17,518 nt of DNA from Propionibacteriaceae bacterium (GCA_024636075.1 JAGXHS010000080.1:1-17518); one strand, 5' to 3'. Shown: positions 9,402 to 16,758, numbered from the stretch's first letter. Program-made: numbers and translations. Notes: generated by a model not told the origin, from the letters alone.

Positions 9402-10694
9402 TCACACGGTGAAGAGCAACACCAGCCCGCCGCAGGTGAACACCACCATCGTCAACAACATGGGCAACTGGCGACGGCCCACGTCGGAGAGGTCGCCGAC
9501 AGTCTGGTCGCTGTCCGCCAGCGCCAGTGCGCGGTCGTGTATGACCAGAACACCCAGCAGGTGCCCGACCAGGATGGCGATCACCTGGATCCATGCCATG
9601 GCCGTCGGGTGGTTGATGATCGAGGTGTTGACGCCCAGTTCGGCGGTGCCGAACCAGTTCGCGGAGGTGCCCAGCGGATCGGAGAAATTGATTGCCGTGC
9701 GCTGGCCCTCGAGGATCAGCAGCGAGTAGTAGTGCGCGATCGCATATCCGGCGACAATCGGGACCAGGGACGGCGCGAAGTGATCGCCGGATCGGCGGGT
9801 CCCGAGGCCGGGAGCCAGTCGACGGGCCGACGCGTGGTACGACACGGCGATCACCGCAATGGTGACCAGCAAGCCCGCAGTGGCCCACATCCACCGTGGC
9901 GCAGCGCTGTTCTGGACCAGCCGGACCCACCAGGTGCCACTGGAGAAGGAGTCGAACACGGTGCTGGCGAACAGCACCACCGTCACTGCGGCCAACCCGG
10001 TCGGCGGCTTGATCGAGCTCAGGTGGCGCAATGGGTTCACCCAGTGCCAGAGACCGTCATGACGTTGCCACGGCGACATGGTGGCGATGGTCGAGGAGTA
10101 CACCTCGAACGGCTCCGCCGACGCCAGCCACCTGGTCCCCGCGACGAGAGCTCCCCCCAAGCTCCACACCAGCCACGCCAGGAACCACCAGCGCAGCACC
10201 GCAGTGGTGGCGCGATCCGGTTGAACCAACTCCAACCAGGCGAATCCCGACAGCCCGATCGCGCCAGGGATCAGACCCCAGCGGGAACTGGCGCCGGCCG
10301 GGCGCCACGCGAGAAGGGTTCGGGCAAGGCTCGCCGATCTGATGACTCGCCCGAACAGCAGCGAACCGGGCACCAGTCCCACCCACAACCAGACATAGAT
10401 GAACCCCGGAGCGGGATTCGTCACCACATCGGGACCGAACAGCAGGGCGACCAGCGCCACCAGCGTCACTCCGGCGGCCATCAGCCGTACCGCCCAACGC
10501 CACGGGCCACTGTTCAGCAACCGGGTGAGCCGGGGCAGTGGGCGCCCGGTGGGCTCGGCCCAGCGCGGGGTCAGCCACGCGCGGTGGATCACCGCGAATG
10601 TGACCACAAGGACGACACCAGCACCCAGCACGACCATCCAGAAAGGCAGCGGGAGATCTTCCCGGTTGCCCATGCCGTGCAGCGGAAGCATCAT
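9402..10694 (-). CDS. Polytopic membrane protein, 'fenitrothion hydrolase'-like family
   Basis: The 430-residue protein has about ten hydrophobic segments (roughly at 18-37, 67-88, 97-113, 136-155, 165-186, 230-248, 261-280, 303-325, 361-382 and 405-428). It begins with HGMGNREDLPLPFW at residues 6-19, a motif I associate with actinobacterial membrane proteins often annotated as fenitrothion hydrolase after FedA. In relatives this His-Gly segment usually follows a signal peptide; here only five residues precede it, and ATG 10691 is an alternative start. The ATG overlaps the stop of the upstream lipoprotein by four bases (ATGA), so the two are translationally coupled. Several His residues near membrane ends could bind metal, but no active site is recognised. 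Organophosphate hydrolysis should not be assumed; a role in metal or redox handling with the cupredoxin partner is only an inference. Confidence 0.75.
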   Translation of the reverse strand: MMLPLHGMGNREDLPLPFWMVVLGAGVVLVVTFAVIHRAWLTPRWAEPTGRPLPRLTRLLNSGPWRWAVRLMAAGVTLVALVALLFGPDVVTNPAPGFIYVWLWVGLVPGSLLFGRVIRSASLARTLLAWRPAGASSRWGLIPGAIGLSGFAWLELVQPDRATTAVLRWWFLAWLVWSLGGALVAGTRWLASAEPFEVYSSTIATMSPWQRHDGLWHWVNPLRHLSSIKPPTGLAAVTVVLFASTVFDSFSSGTWWVRLVQNSAAPRWMWATAGLLVTIAVIAVSYHASARRLAPGLGTRRSGDHFAPSLVPIVAGYAIAHYYSLLILEGQRTAINFSDPLGTSANWFGTAELGVNTSIINHPTAMAWIQVIAILVGHLLGVLVIHDRALALADSDQTVGDLSDVGRRQLPMLLTMVVFTCGGLVLLFTV

Positions 10695-11032
10695 CGAACG
10701 ACGAGTTTGGCGACGATCATGACGCTCTCGTGGGTTTCCAATTCATAGCTGCCCGGCTTGTCGGCGGTGAAGGTTCGGGTGACTGACGTGTCGGCCGGCA
10801 CATCGATCTGGAGCTCGTAGCCGTGCACGTGCAGCACCTCGGGGACGTCACTGGTGATGTTGAGTGTGACCTCACTGTTCAAACCCACCTCGATCCGTTC
10901 ACCGTTCGGTGTCACCGAGCCGTCGGCGATGGTGATGTCAACGGTCGTGGCTTCGGGGACGCTCGACGTCGAACAACCCGCGATGACCACTGCGAAGAGA
11001 AGCAACAGCAGCACACTCAATTGGCGACGCAT
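10691..11032 (-). CDS. Cupredoxin-like lipoprotein
   Basis: From ATG 11032 this is 113 residues: basic MRRQ, a Leu-rich signal segment and lipobox V-I-A-G-C with the lipid-accepting Cys at residue 20. A small beta domain of cupredoxin type follows, with HVHGYE at 68-73 and YELETHESVM at about 96-105. In blue-copper relatives the second region carries Cys-x-x-His-x-x-x-x-Met; here there is no Cys beyond the lipobox, so a type 1 blue copper site is unlikely, although His68, His70 and His101 could still bind metal. The frame also opens at ATG 11041, but GAAGGA eight bases before 11032 decides for the latter. It is exported and membrane anchored, and stop-start coupled to the membrane protein downstream. 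Confidence 0.8.
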   Translation of the reverse strand: MRRQLSVLLLLLFAVVIAGCSTSSVPEATTVDITIADGSVTPNGERIEVGLNSEVTLNITSDVPEVLHVHGYELQIDVPADTSVTRTFTADKPGSYELETHESVMIVAKLVVR

Positions 11033-11040
11033 TCGTGGCA

Positions 11041-11046
11041 TCCTTC
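11041..11046 (-). promoter_or_regulatory. Shine-Dalgarno deciding the lipoprotein start
   Basis: On the minus strand GAAGGA (11046 to 11041) is followed by eight bases and then ATG 11032. It overlaps the alternative ATG at 11041, which would leave that start without a ribosome site. Confidence 0.65.
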
Positions 11047-11083
11047 AACGTGGGGGTTAGCAGAGCTGGCAGCGATCTCGATC

Positions 11084-11107
11084 CGGAGGCTACTCCGCAG
11101 GTAAAGT
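11084..11107 (+). promoter_or_regulatory. Candidate promoter and inverted repeat for the DUF6912-ku pair
   Basis: TAAAGT at 11102-11107 is -10-like (four of six to TATAAT). Just upstream is an inverted repeat, CGGAG-GCTA-CTCCG, at 11084-11097, which would lie in the promoter spacer, where a repressor could act. There is no -35 consensus. The gap also serves the divergent lipoprotein gene, so the repeat could belong to either side. Five-base arms are short enough to occur by chance in GC-rich DNA. Confidence 0.3.
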
Positions 11108-11157
11108 CGGGTCAAAGATCGACGTCAGGTCTCAGTCCAGTGTCACTTGGGAGGAAC

Positions 11158-11637
11158 ATGGATCGCAAACTGGTCTTCGTGCCGACCAGCAAACAGCGCG
11201 CTGTCCAGGCGTTGGAGGATTCGAGCTGGCCGGGGCCCGTTGAGGCCCACACCGTGACAGACGAACTGATGTCTGCGCTCGGCTACACCGACGCGCAACT
11301 GGAGCACGCTGAGTACGCGGCACTGTTGCTGGCGTCGGTGGCCGGGTTGACCAGGTTCGGTCGACGATTCGTCGTAGTGGCCGATGTCGACGAGAAGACC
11401 ATAGCCGCCGGCCGCAGTGCAGTGGACGGTGAGATCACCTTGAGCCAGCTGGACCCGCGCAGCATGGTGGCTTTCTTCCTCGACGAGGACCCTCAGCTGT
11501 CGTCGGCCGTGGCCGACGCCGTGGCCGGGATGCAACTCGACGAGGCATGGGAGCACCCCGCGGTCAAGCGACTGGTGTGGAGCTGCGACCTGATGTGGCA
11601 CGCAGCCGAAGAGCTGCGTGTCGACGAAGAGGAGTGA
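11158..11637 (+). CDS. DUF6912-family protein
   Basis: From ATG 11158 this is 159 residues. It begins MDRKLVFVPTSKQ and has an 'LEHAEYAALLLASVAGL' helix, a beta strand RRFVVVADV, and a C-terminal LVWSCDLMWHAAEEL segment followed by an acidic tail. This pattern matches the small actinobacterial family DUF6912, whose function is unknown; no membrane segment, signal or catalytic motif is seen. The frame is open upstream to 11035, but those residues are unlike the family, and a GGGAGGA sits directly before 11158, though with a short three-base spacer. The stop is three bases before ku, and the ku ribosome site lies inside its last codons, so the two are an operon; this ties the unknown gene to DNA end joining only by position. 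Confidence 0.75.
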   Translation: MDRKLVFVPTSKQRAVQALEDSSWPGPVEAHTVTDELMSALGYTDAQLEHAEYAALLLASVAGLTRFGRRFVVVADVDEKTIAAGRSAVDGEITLSQLDPRSMVAFFLDEDPQLSSAVADAVAGMQLDEAWEHPAVKRLVWSCDLMWHAAEELRVDEEE

Positions 11638-11640
11638 TCG

Positions 11641-12456
11641 ATGCCGAGATCCATCTGGAAGGGAGCCATTTCCTTCGGTCTGGTGACGATACCGGTCAAA
11701 CTCTACGGCGCCACCGAGGAGAAGTCGATCAGCTTTCGGCAGGTCCATCCCATCGACGGCGGCCGGATCAAGTACAAGCGGGTGTGTGAGAAGTGCGGTG
11801 CAGAAGTGCCCTACGCCGAGATCGGCAAAGGCTTCGAATCGGCCGATGGCCGGATGGCGATCCTCGACAAGGACGATTTCGACTCGTTGCCGCTGACCTC
11901 TGCCAAGAGCGTCGAGGTGGTGCAGTTCGTGGACCAGAAGTCGATCGATCCCACCTACTTCGAGAAGACCTACGTGCTGGAGGCGGACGGCCCGGGTACG
12001 AAGCCCTACGTGCTGCTGCGCGATGCCCTGGTCAAGACCCGGAAGTCAGCGGTGGTGAAGGTGGCGCTCCGCTCCCGGGAGTCATTGGCGCTGATCCGTC
12101 CCCGCGAGAATGTGTTGTTGCTGCACACCATGCTCTGGCCGGACGAGGTGCGCGACACCGGGTTCGCTACGCCACCCGAGGACGTCACCGCAAGCGACGC
12201 CGAGGTCGCGATGGCCGAAATGTTCATCACCCAGATGGAGGGTGAGTTCCAGCCCGACGACCACGTGGATTCCTACCGGGAAGCGCTTCAGACCGTGGTC
12301 AACGCCAAGCTGTCCGGTGTGCCGATGCAGGTGGGCGCCGACGACACTTCCGCAGGCACCGGCGAGGTGGTCGATCTGGTGGCTGCGCTGAGGGCCTCAG
12401 TGGCGGCGGCCAAACAGCGGCGCCAGAAGCCGTCGGAGGATTCCAAGGCCAGTTGA
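11641..12456 (+). CDS. ku: Non-homologous end joining protein Ku
   Basis: The 271-residue protein starts MPRSIWKGAISFGLVTIPVKLY, the classical bacterial Ku opening. It has an RVCEKCG segment (Cys49 and Cys52) common in the family, the FEKTYVLEAD strand and the LLHTMLWPDEVR segment of the DNA-encircling core. The C-terminal tail after about 240 is short and basic (KQRRQK), not the long Lys/Ala tail of some actinobacterial Kus. Ku forms a homodimer that threads onto double-strand ends and recruits the multifunctional ligase LigD. No ligD lies in this window, so the ligase must be elsewhere if the pathway is complete. GAGGAG six bases before ATG 11641 is a good ribosome site. It is in an operon with the DUF6912 gene. 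Confidence 0.97.
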   Translation: MPRSIWKGAISFGLVTIPVKLYGATEEKSISFRQVHPIDGGRIKYKRVCEKCGAEVPYAEIGKGFESADGRMAILDKDDFDSLPLTSAKSVEVVQFVDQKSIDPTYFEKTYVLEADGPGTKPYVLLRDALVKTRKSAVVKVALRSRESLALIRPRENVLLLHTMLWPDEVRDTGFATPPEDVTASDAEVAMAEMFITQMEGEFQPDDHVDSYREALQTVVNAKLSGVPMQVGADDTSAGTGEVVDLVAALRASVAAAKQRRQKPSEDSKAS

Positions 12457-12513
12457 TCCAGAAGGTTCTGCCCGAGAGTGAGGCAAGAATCGGCTCTGGG
12501 ACCGCACATCTTG

Positions 12514-12525
12514 TAGCCTCGGAGA
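12514..12525 (+). promoter_or_regulatory. Candidate leaderless promoter of pruA (TAGCCT)
   Basis: TAGCCT at 12514-12519 fits TANNNT and is followed by six bases before GTG 12526, so the transcript would begin on the G of the start codon. There is no Shine-Dalgarno at proper distance (GGAGA abuts the GTG directly), which supports leaderless initiation. No -35 consensus is seen. Confidence 0.45.
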
Positions 12526-14160
12526 GTGGATGCCATAACTCATGTACCAGCGCCGGTGAACGAACCTGTCAAGACCTACGCGCCCGGAAGTGCCGAGCGG
12601 AAATCGTTGGTCGCGACCCTCGAGGAGATGTATGCCGCTGAGCCGGTCGAACTGACCGGTATGTACGGTGCCGAGCGCCGACACGGAGGTGGCGAACTGC
12701 TCGAAGTGCGGATGCCCAGCGAGCACGCGCACGTGTTGGGTCGGATGCATCAGGCGACCCAGGCCGACACCCAACAGGCAATCGACGCCGCCCTGGCGGC
12801 ACGTCCGGCGTGGGCGGAACTTGATTTCGATTCGCGCGCCGCGATCTTCCTAAGGGTGGCCGAGCTGATCGCCGGACCGTACCGGGACCGGATGAACGCC
12901 GCGACGATGCTCGGTCAAGGCAAGTCCATCCAGCAGGCGGAGATCGACGCCGCGTGCGAGATGATCGACTTCCTGCGTTACAACGTTGCCTACGCCCGCG
13001 ACATCCACAGCAACCAGCCGGGTAATTCACCCACCGTGTGGAACAGGTTGGACTACCGCGGCCTGGAAGGCTTCGTCTACGCCATCACCCCGTTCAACTT
13101 CTCCGCGATCGCCGGCAACCTGCCCACATCGGCTGCCTTGATGGGCAACGTGGTGATCTGGAAGCCGTCGGTCACCCAGATGCTCGCCGCACACGTCATG
13201 GCCGAGATCCTGCACGAAGCAGGCCTGCCCGACGGCGTCATCAACCTGGTTCCCGGCCATGGCAAGGACGTCTCCGATGTAGCGCTGAAGCACCCGGCGC
13301 TGGCCGGGATCCACTTCACCGGCAGCACCAACACCTTCCACATGCTGTGGTCGGAGGTGGGCCAGAACATCTCCCGCTACGCCTCCTACCCGCGTCTGGT
13401 GGGCGAGACCGGCGGCAAGGACTTCATCGTCGCGCACCCCAGCGCCGACGTCGACGTGGTACGCACCGCCATGATCAGGGGCGCTTTCGAGTACTCCGGC
13501 CAGAAGTGTTCGGCTGCGTCCCGCGCCTACATCCCCCGCAGCGTGTGGGAGGAGCTGAAGGACGACCTGGTCGAGCAGACCAATGCGCTGGCCATGGGTG
13601 ACGTCAGAGACTTGACGAACTTCACCTCAGCAGTAATCGACAAGAAGGCCTACAGCCGGATCACCGCAGCAATCACGGCGGCGAAGGAGTCCGGGGACGC
13701 GGACATCGTGGCCGGCGGCGAGTTCGACGACTCCACCGGATGGTTCATCCGGCCGACGATCATCGTCTCCGACAACCCCGACCACGACATCTTCCGCACC
13801 GAGTACTTCGGGCCGGTACTGGGTGTGTACGTCTACGAGGACGAGGACTTCGAGCAGACGCTTCAACTTGTCGACGAGACCGCCATCTACGCACTGAGCG
13901 GTGCCATCATCGCCAACGACCGGGCAGCGATCGTGGCCGCCCAGCGCGCCCTGCGACACGCTGCCGGTAACTTCTACATCAATGACAAGCCGACCGGTGC
14001 AGTCGTCGGCCAACAGCCCTTCGGCGGCGCCCGCGCCTCGGGCACCAACGACAAGGCCGGGTCGATGTGGAACCTGATGCGCTGGGTCAGTCCCCGTGCG
14101 ATGAAGGAAACCCTGGTGCCGCAGCGGACGGTCGACTACCCCCACATGCAGCAGGAGTGA
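12526..14160 (+). CDS. pruA: 1-pyrroline-5-carboxylate (L-glutamate gamma-semialdehyde) dehydrogenase
   Basis: The 544-residue protein is a full-length aldehyde dehydrogenase of the P5CDH class. The N-terminus MDAITHVPAPVNEPVKTYAP is characteristic of the monofunctional actinobacterial enzyme. The oxyanion Asn191 lies in ITPFNFSAIAGN. The general base Glu294 is in LVGETGGKDF and the nucleophile Cys328 in YSGQKCSAASR. The PFGGARASGTNDKAG segment near the C-terminus is the family cofactor/oligomer motif. It oxidises glutamate semialdehyde, in equilibrium with P5C, to glutamate with NAD+, the second step of proline breakdown. No proline dehydrogenase gene is adjacent. The large NAD-glutamate dehydrogenase that could take its product further starts about 2.9 kb downstream. 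It probably has its own leaderless promoter and ends in a strong stem-loop. Confidence 0.96.
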   Translation: MDAITHVPAPVNEPVKTYAPGSAERKSLVATLEEMYAAEPVELTGMYGAERRHGGGELLEVRMPSEHAHVLGRMHQATQADTQQAIDAALAARPAWAELDFDSRAAIFLRVAELIAGPYRDRMNAATMLGQGKSIQQAEIDAACEMIDFLRYNVAYARDIHSNQPGNSPTVWNRLDYRGLEGFVYAITPFNFSAIAGNLPTSAALMGNVVIWKPSVTQMLAAHVMAEILHEAGLPDGVINLVPGHGKDVSDVALKHPALAGIHFTGSTNTFHMLWSEVGQNISRYASYPRLVGETGGKDFIVAHPSADVDVVRTAMIRGAFEYSGQKCSAASRAYIPRSVWEELKDDLVEQTNALAMGDVRDLTNFTSAVIDKKAYSRITAAITAAKESGDADIVAGGEFDDSTGWFIRPTIIVSDNPDHDIFRTEYFGPVLGVYVYEDEDFEQTLQLVDETAIYALSGAIIANDRAAIVAAQRALRHAAGNFYINDKPTGAVVGQQPFGGARASGTNDKAGSMWNLMRWVSPRAMKETLVPQRTVDYPHMQQE

Positions 14161-14183
14161 TCGCTGTCGCTGATCACTCCTGC
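14151..14183. terminator. Bidirectional stem-loop between pruA and the DUF2505 gene
   Basis: GCAGGAGTGATC (14151-14162) and GATCACTCCTGC (14172-14183) form a perfect 12-base-pair stem with a nine-base loop. The upstream arm contains the pruA stop codon TGA 14158-14160. It lies between two convergent genes, as expected for a two-way terminator. There is no T-run on either side, which is common for actinobacterial hairpin terminators. Confidence 0.8.
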
Positions 14184-14204
14184 CAGAGCTGATTCGGGCC
14201 GTGC

Positions 14205-14672
14205 TCAGGCCAGCCAGTCGTCTCCCACTCTCTGTTGGGCGTCGAAGGCCTGCTTGACGAGGGGCGCAGCTTCGCGTTCCAGTTTGGGGCCGATCATGGG
14301 GATGTTGATCCTCATGTCGCCGGTGTAGTCCACGACAGTGCCTTTGCCGGCCGGCCGCATCGCTGCTGACCCGGTCATTTTCACCGGCATTCCGGGAACT
14401 TCGATCGTCACCTGACCGGTGCGTGACCCGTTGGCGGCGGGCCCGGACCAGTTCACCGTGTGCACCAGTTGCATGGTGGCTCCGATGAACTTCCTGGCGC
14501 TGCTGGGGGAGGACATCGTCATCTGCAACCGGGTGTTGGGCCCGGCGACGTCGACGGTGTGATCTCTGGCGCCGGTCTCGACAGCCAGCCGCGCCAGGAA
14601 GTTCGGGTGCGTGAGCATGGTGAAGACGGCTGTCGGATCGGCGGCGAAATCCATATGCGAAGAGATGTCCAT
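14205..14672 (-). CDS. DUF2505-family (SRPBCC fold) protein
   Basis: From ATG 14672 this is a 155-residue soluble protein. It starts MDISSHMDFAADPTAVFTML and has ARKFIGATMQLVHTVNW near the centre, VDYTGDMRINIPMIGPKLE after it and GDDWLA at the end. The pattern matches DUF2505, actinobacterial members of the START/SRPBCC-like fold thought to have a cavity for a hydrophobic ligand; ligand and role are unknown. The frame is open to 14723, but the extra residues (Ala-rich) are unlike the family. GGAG lies only two bases before the ATG, while CAGAAT, a -10-like hexamer, lies six bases before it, so leaderless start is possible. It is convergent with pruA. Confidence 0.75.
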   Translation of the reverse strand: MDISSHMDFAADPTAVFTMLTHPNFLARLAVETGARDHTVDVAGPNTRLQMTMSSPSSARKFIGATMQLVHTVNWSGPAANGSRTGQVTIEVPGMPVKMTGSAAMRPAGKGTVVDYTGDMRINIPMIGPKLEREAAPLVKQAFDAQQRVGDDWLA

Positions 14673-14802
14673 GACTCCATTCTGGCCCACGGCGGCGGCC
14701 GTCGTCGCGGCCGGAATGGGCAAACGTGAGCTGTGGTCTTCTGAGATGTGTGGCGGACTGTATCCAGCGCGAACTTGCGTCCTGGCGCGGCGATGGCTGG
14801 CT

Positions 14803-14839
14803 GGCGGCGCGGTGCCGGTCCATTGCAGGGTGCGCCGCC
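14803..14839 (-). terminator. GC-rich hairpin after the TetR gene
   Basis: GGCGGCGC (14803-14810) and GCGCCGCC (14832-14839) are perfect eight-base arms with a 21-base loop, 22 bases beyond the TetR stop. It could end the minus-strand cassette before the DUF2505 gene. There is no T-run and the loop is long, so this is tentative. Confidence 0.35.
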
Positions 14840-14860
14840 GTGGTCGATGAAGGGATCGCG

Positions 14861-15472
14861 TCAGCGACGTGGCGCTGAGTGCGGGTGCCTCGCCCGGGCG
14901 TGCAGTCCGGTCAGGACATGGTCAACGACCAAGTCGGCGAAGGTTTCGTCCACCTCGCCTCGGGAGACATAGCGGCGGTAGAAGATCGGGCCGGCGAGCA
15001 GGTCGATCACGTCGGCCGGGTCGGCATCTGGTGACAGTTCGCCGCGGTGGACGGCGCGGGTGAGGGCTGTGCTTGCCGCCTTGTGTCGTCGTGCGGCCTC
15101 TTGGTGATGCACGGCGGCGAAGGTGGGGTTGCGTTCGGCGGCGTCGATCAGGGCGGGCATCAGTGCCGCTGCGGGGCTGGCGGTCAGGGCCTGAGCCAGG
15201 CCTCGGATCAGCTCGAGCAGATCGCCGCGCAGAGTCCCGGTGTCGGGGGTGGGGGCCGTGTTCAGGAGAGTGGCGAAGGCGTCCAGTGCCAGGGCTTGCT
15301 GGTTGTCCCACTGCCGGTAGATGGTGGTCTTGGCTATGCCCGAGCGGGCGGCGACCGCTTCGATGGTCGTACCAGCGATCCCCTTTTCGGACATCAGTTC
15401 CAGAGCAGCCGCCAGGACCGACGCGCGGGACCTGATCACCCGCGGGTCCGTCGCCGGCGCGCGCTTCACCAC
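14861..15472 (-). CDS. TetR/AcrR-family transcriptional regulator
   Basis: The 203-residue protein has an N-terminal TetR DNA-binding domain. Helix-turn-helix residues are about 36-56 (IEAVAARSGIAKTTIYRQW), preceded by AALELMSEKGIAGTT. The C-terminal ligand-binding part is all helical, with PADVIDLLAGPIFYRRYVSRG near 155-175, similar to TetR_C domains of actinobacterial regulators. The inducer cannot be read from sequence. The GTG start at 15472 overlaps the end of the NmrA-type gene by seven bases, so it is the last gene of a three-gene operon. A perfect palindrome at the operon promoter (16759-16776) is the likely operator, which makes autorepression probable. Confidence 0.92.
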   Translation of the reverse strand: MVKRAPATDPRVIRSRASVLAAALELMSEKGIAGTTIEAVAARSGIAKTTIYRQWDNQQALALDAFATLLNTAPTPDTGTLRGDLLELIRGLAQALTASPAAALMPALIDAAERNPTFAAVHHQEAARRHKAASTALTRAVHRGELSPDADPADVIDLLAGPIFYRRYVSRGEVDETFADLVVDHVLTGLHARARHPHSAPRR

Positions 15473-16365
15473 GAGTCTCGCGGTGGGGGGTCTGCTGCGG
15501 CCGTGGTGGCGGACCAGTTCTTGCGGTGGTCGCCAACATACTGCTCCAGGGTCCGGCCCGGGCGGCCGAGAAGGCGTTCCATCGTCGGGTCGACGGCTTT
15601 GGCCTGTCCTCGGCGCAGGCCGGTGTGTAAGAGTGTCTGGACCAGGATCTGGGCGACCGGCAGGCCCCGGCGGCGCAGATGACGGGCGTAGCCCAGAACG
15701 GTGGCGGGCTGGTAGGTGATCGGCTGGCCGAGCTCACCGGACAGGACCGCGGCGACCTGGTCGAAATCGAGTGCCTCAGGGCCTGTCAGGGTGTACCCCG
15801 CGTCGCGGTGGGCGCCCGGGTCGGCCAGCACCACGGCGACGGTCTCGCCGATGTCTCGGGCGTCGATGAACGCGACCTGCCCGTCCCCGGCGGGCAGGTA
15901 GATCCGCCCGTCCTGAACGATGTCGGTGCGGTAGGCGTCGGCGAGGTTCTGGGCGAAGAACCCCGGGCGCAGAATGGTCCAGCCCACGGGCGTGGCGCGC
16001 AGGTGGGTCTCCACCCGGTGGTGGGGCACGACCCGGTTGGTCTCGGCGCCCGCGACCGAGGAGAACACCACATGCCCGACCCCGGCCTCGACGGCGACGT
16101 CGACGAGCGCGTTGAGCGTCGGGCCAACGCGGGCGATCGCCGGAGGCCGCACCAGGAACAAGGCGGCAGCTCCCTGCACCGCAGGACCGAACGTCGAGGG
16201 ATCGGTCAAGTCCAGGCGCACCCCGTGGGCACCAGGCAGCGCCTTCTCGAGCTTGTCCGGTGCGGTGCCCGCGGCCCGGACCTCGAACCCGGCGGCGAGC
16301 AAGGAGCGCGCAACGGCGCCGCCGACGTTGCCCGACGCGCCGATGACCAGCACTGGGCCGCTCAC
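15466..16365 (-). CDS. NmrA-type NAD(P)-binding SDR-family protein
   Basis: The 299-residue protein starts with a dinucleotide-binding fold VLVIGASGNVGG (Gly9, Gly12, Gly15, the GxxGxxG of atypical SDRs). It has HVVFSSVAGA at about 100 and a VGWTILRPGFFAQNL segment typical of NmrA/QOR2-like proteins near 127-142. The canonical YxxxK catalytic pair of classical SDRs is not evident; a HHRVETHLR segment stands where it would be. Such proteins are NAD(P)H-dependent quinone reductases or redox-sensing regulators. It is cytoplasmic. GTG 16365 overlaps the stop of the upstream ORF by four bases (GTGA), and its own stop overlaps the TetR start, so it is tightly coupled in the cassette. Confidence 0.88.
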   Translation of the reverse strand: MSGPVLVIGASGNVGGAVARSLLAAGFEVRAAGTAPDKLEKALPGAHGVRLDLTDPSTFGPAVQGAAALFLVRPPAIARVGPTLNALVDVAVEAGVGHVVFSSVAGAETNRVVPHHRVETHLRATPVGWTILRPGFFAQNLADAYRTDIVQDGRIYLPAGDGQVAFIDARDIGETVAVVLADPGAHRDAGYTLTGPEALDFDQVAAVLSGELGQPITYQPATVLGYARHLRRRGLPVAQILVQTLLHTGLRRGQAKAVDPTMERLLGRPGRTLEQYVGDHRKNWSATTAAADPPPRDSW

Positions 16366-16745
16366 GCCGCAACCCGCACGGGCGTCAGATAGACCAACGA
16401 CAGGCCCTCGCGCCGAGCAGCCTCGGCCAGCTGTTCACGAGTGGTCACGCGATCCACGTTGATCCGGATGTCCATGCCCCGCCCAGCCTTGCGCGGGTCA
16501 GGCGCTGCGATCAGAGCCCGGTACACCGTGGCTGCCTCGTCCAGGCTCTCCACCAGCCGGGCGGTGGCCGGCCGGCGCTGACCGCGCCAGGTGAGCTCCA
16601 CCTCGCTCGCCGCGCGCAGGTTCAACCGCCACACCGAGTTCGTAAGCATCTCGGCCAGCATCCACCGCATCAGCTTGTTCATCACCACGAAGGGGCCCTT
16701 GGGTGGGTTGGCTATCGTCGAGCGCGGGACGCGCGGGTGAAGCAT
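16362..16745 (-). CDS. Short protein resembling part of DUF385/deazaflavin-dependent nitroreductases
   Basis: From ATG 16745 this is 127 residues. The segment SVWRLNLRAASEVELTWRG resembles the 'WxxNLxAxxxVxL' region of the deazaflavin (F420)-dependent nitroreductase family (DUF385/Ddn). The preceding MNKLMRWML resembles the family N-terminal helix. The strand pair with the Thr-Gly-Arg-(Arg/Lys)-(Ser/Thr)-Gly core, normally between these, is absent, so the protein may be a shortened derivative or a different family. GTG 16751 and ATG 16682 are alternative starts; I chose 16745 because TAAGCT lies seven bases upstream, a leaderless layout. It is the first gene of the NmrA-TetR operon, with a four-base overlap. 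Function is not established. Confidence 0.5.
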   Translation of the reverse strand: MLHPRVPRSTIANPPKGPFVVMNKLMRWMLAEMLTNSVWRLNLRAASEVELTWRGQRRPATARLVESLDEAATVYRALIAAPDPRKAGRGMDIRINVDRVTTREQLAEAARREGLSLVYLTPVRVAA

Positions 16746-16752
16746 GCACACC

Positions 16753-16758
16753 AGCTTA
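16753..16758 (-). promoter_or_regulatory. -10 element of the TetR cassette (TAAGCT)
   Basis: On the minus strand TAAGCT (16758 to 16753) fits TANNNT and stands seven bases before ATG 16745, suggesting leaderless transcription of the cassette. The palindrome at 16759-16776 abuts its upstream side. Confidence 0.5.

Noticed and set aside
9240..10748. A 502-codon plus-strand open frame across the membrane-protein gene
   Set aside because: It is antisense to a gene with clear membrane segments and operon overlap; its translation is rich in Arg, Gln, Pro and His with no fold-like pattern, as expected for a GC-rich shadow frame.
10691..11032. Classical blue copper protein (plastocyanin or azurin type)
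   Set aside because: The only Cys is the lipobox residue, so the type 1 copper ligand set is incomplete.
13627..14823. A 398-codon minus-strand open frame
   Set aside because: It is antisense to the end of pruA and out of frame with the DUF2505 gene, with a low-complexity Arg-rich translation.
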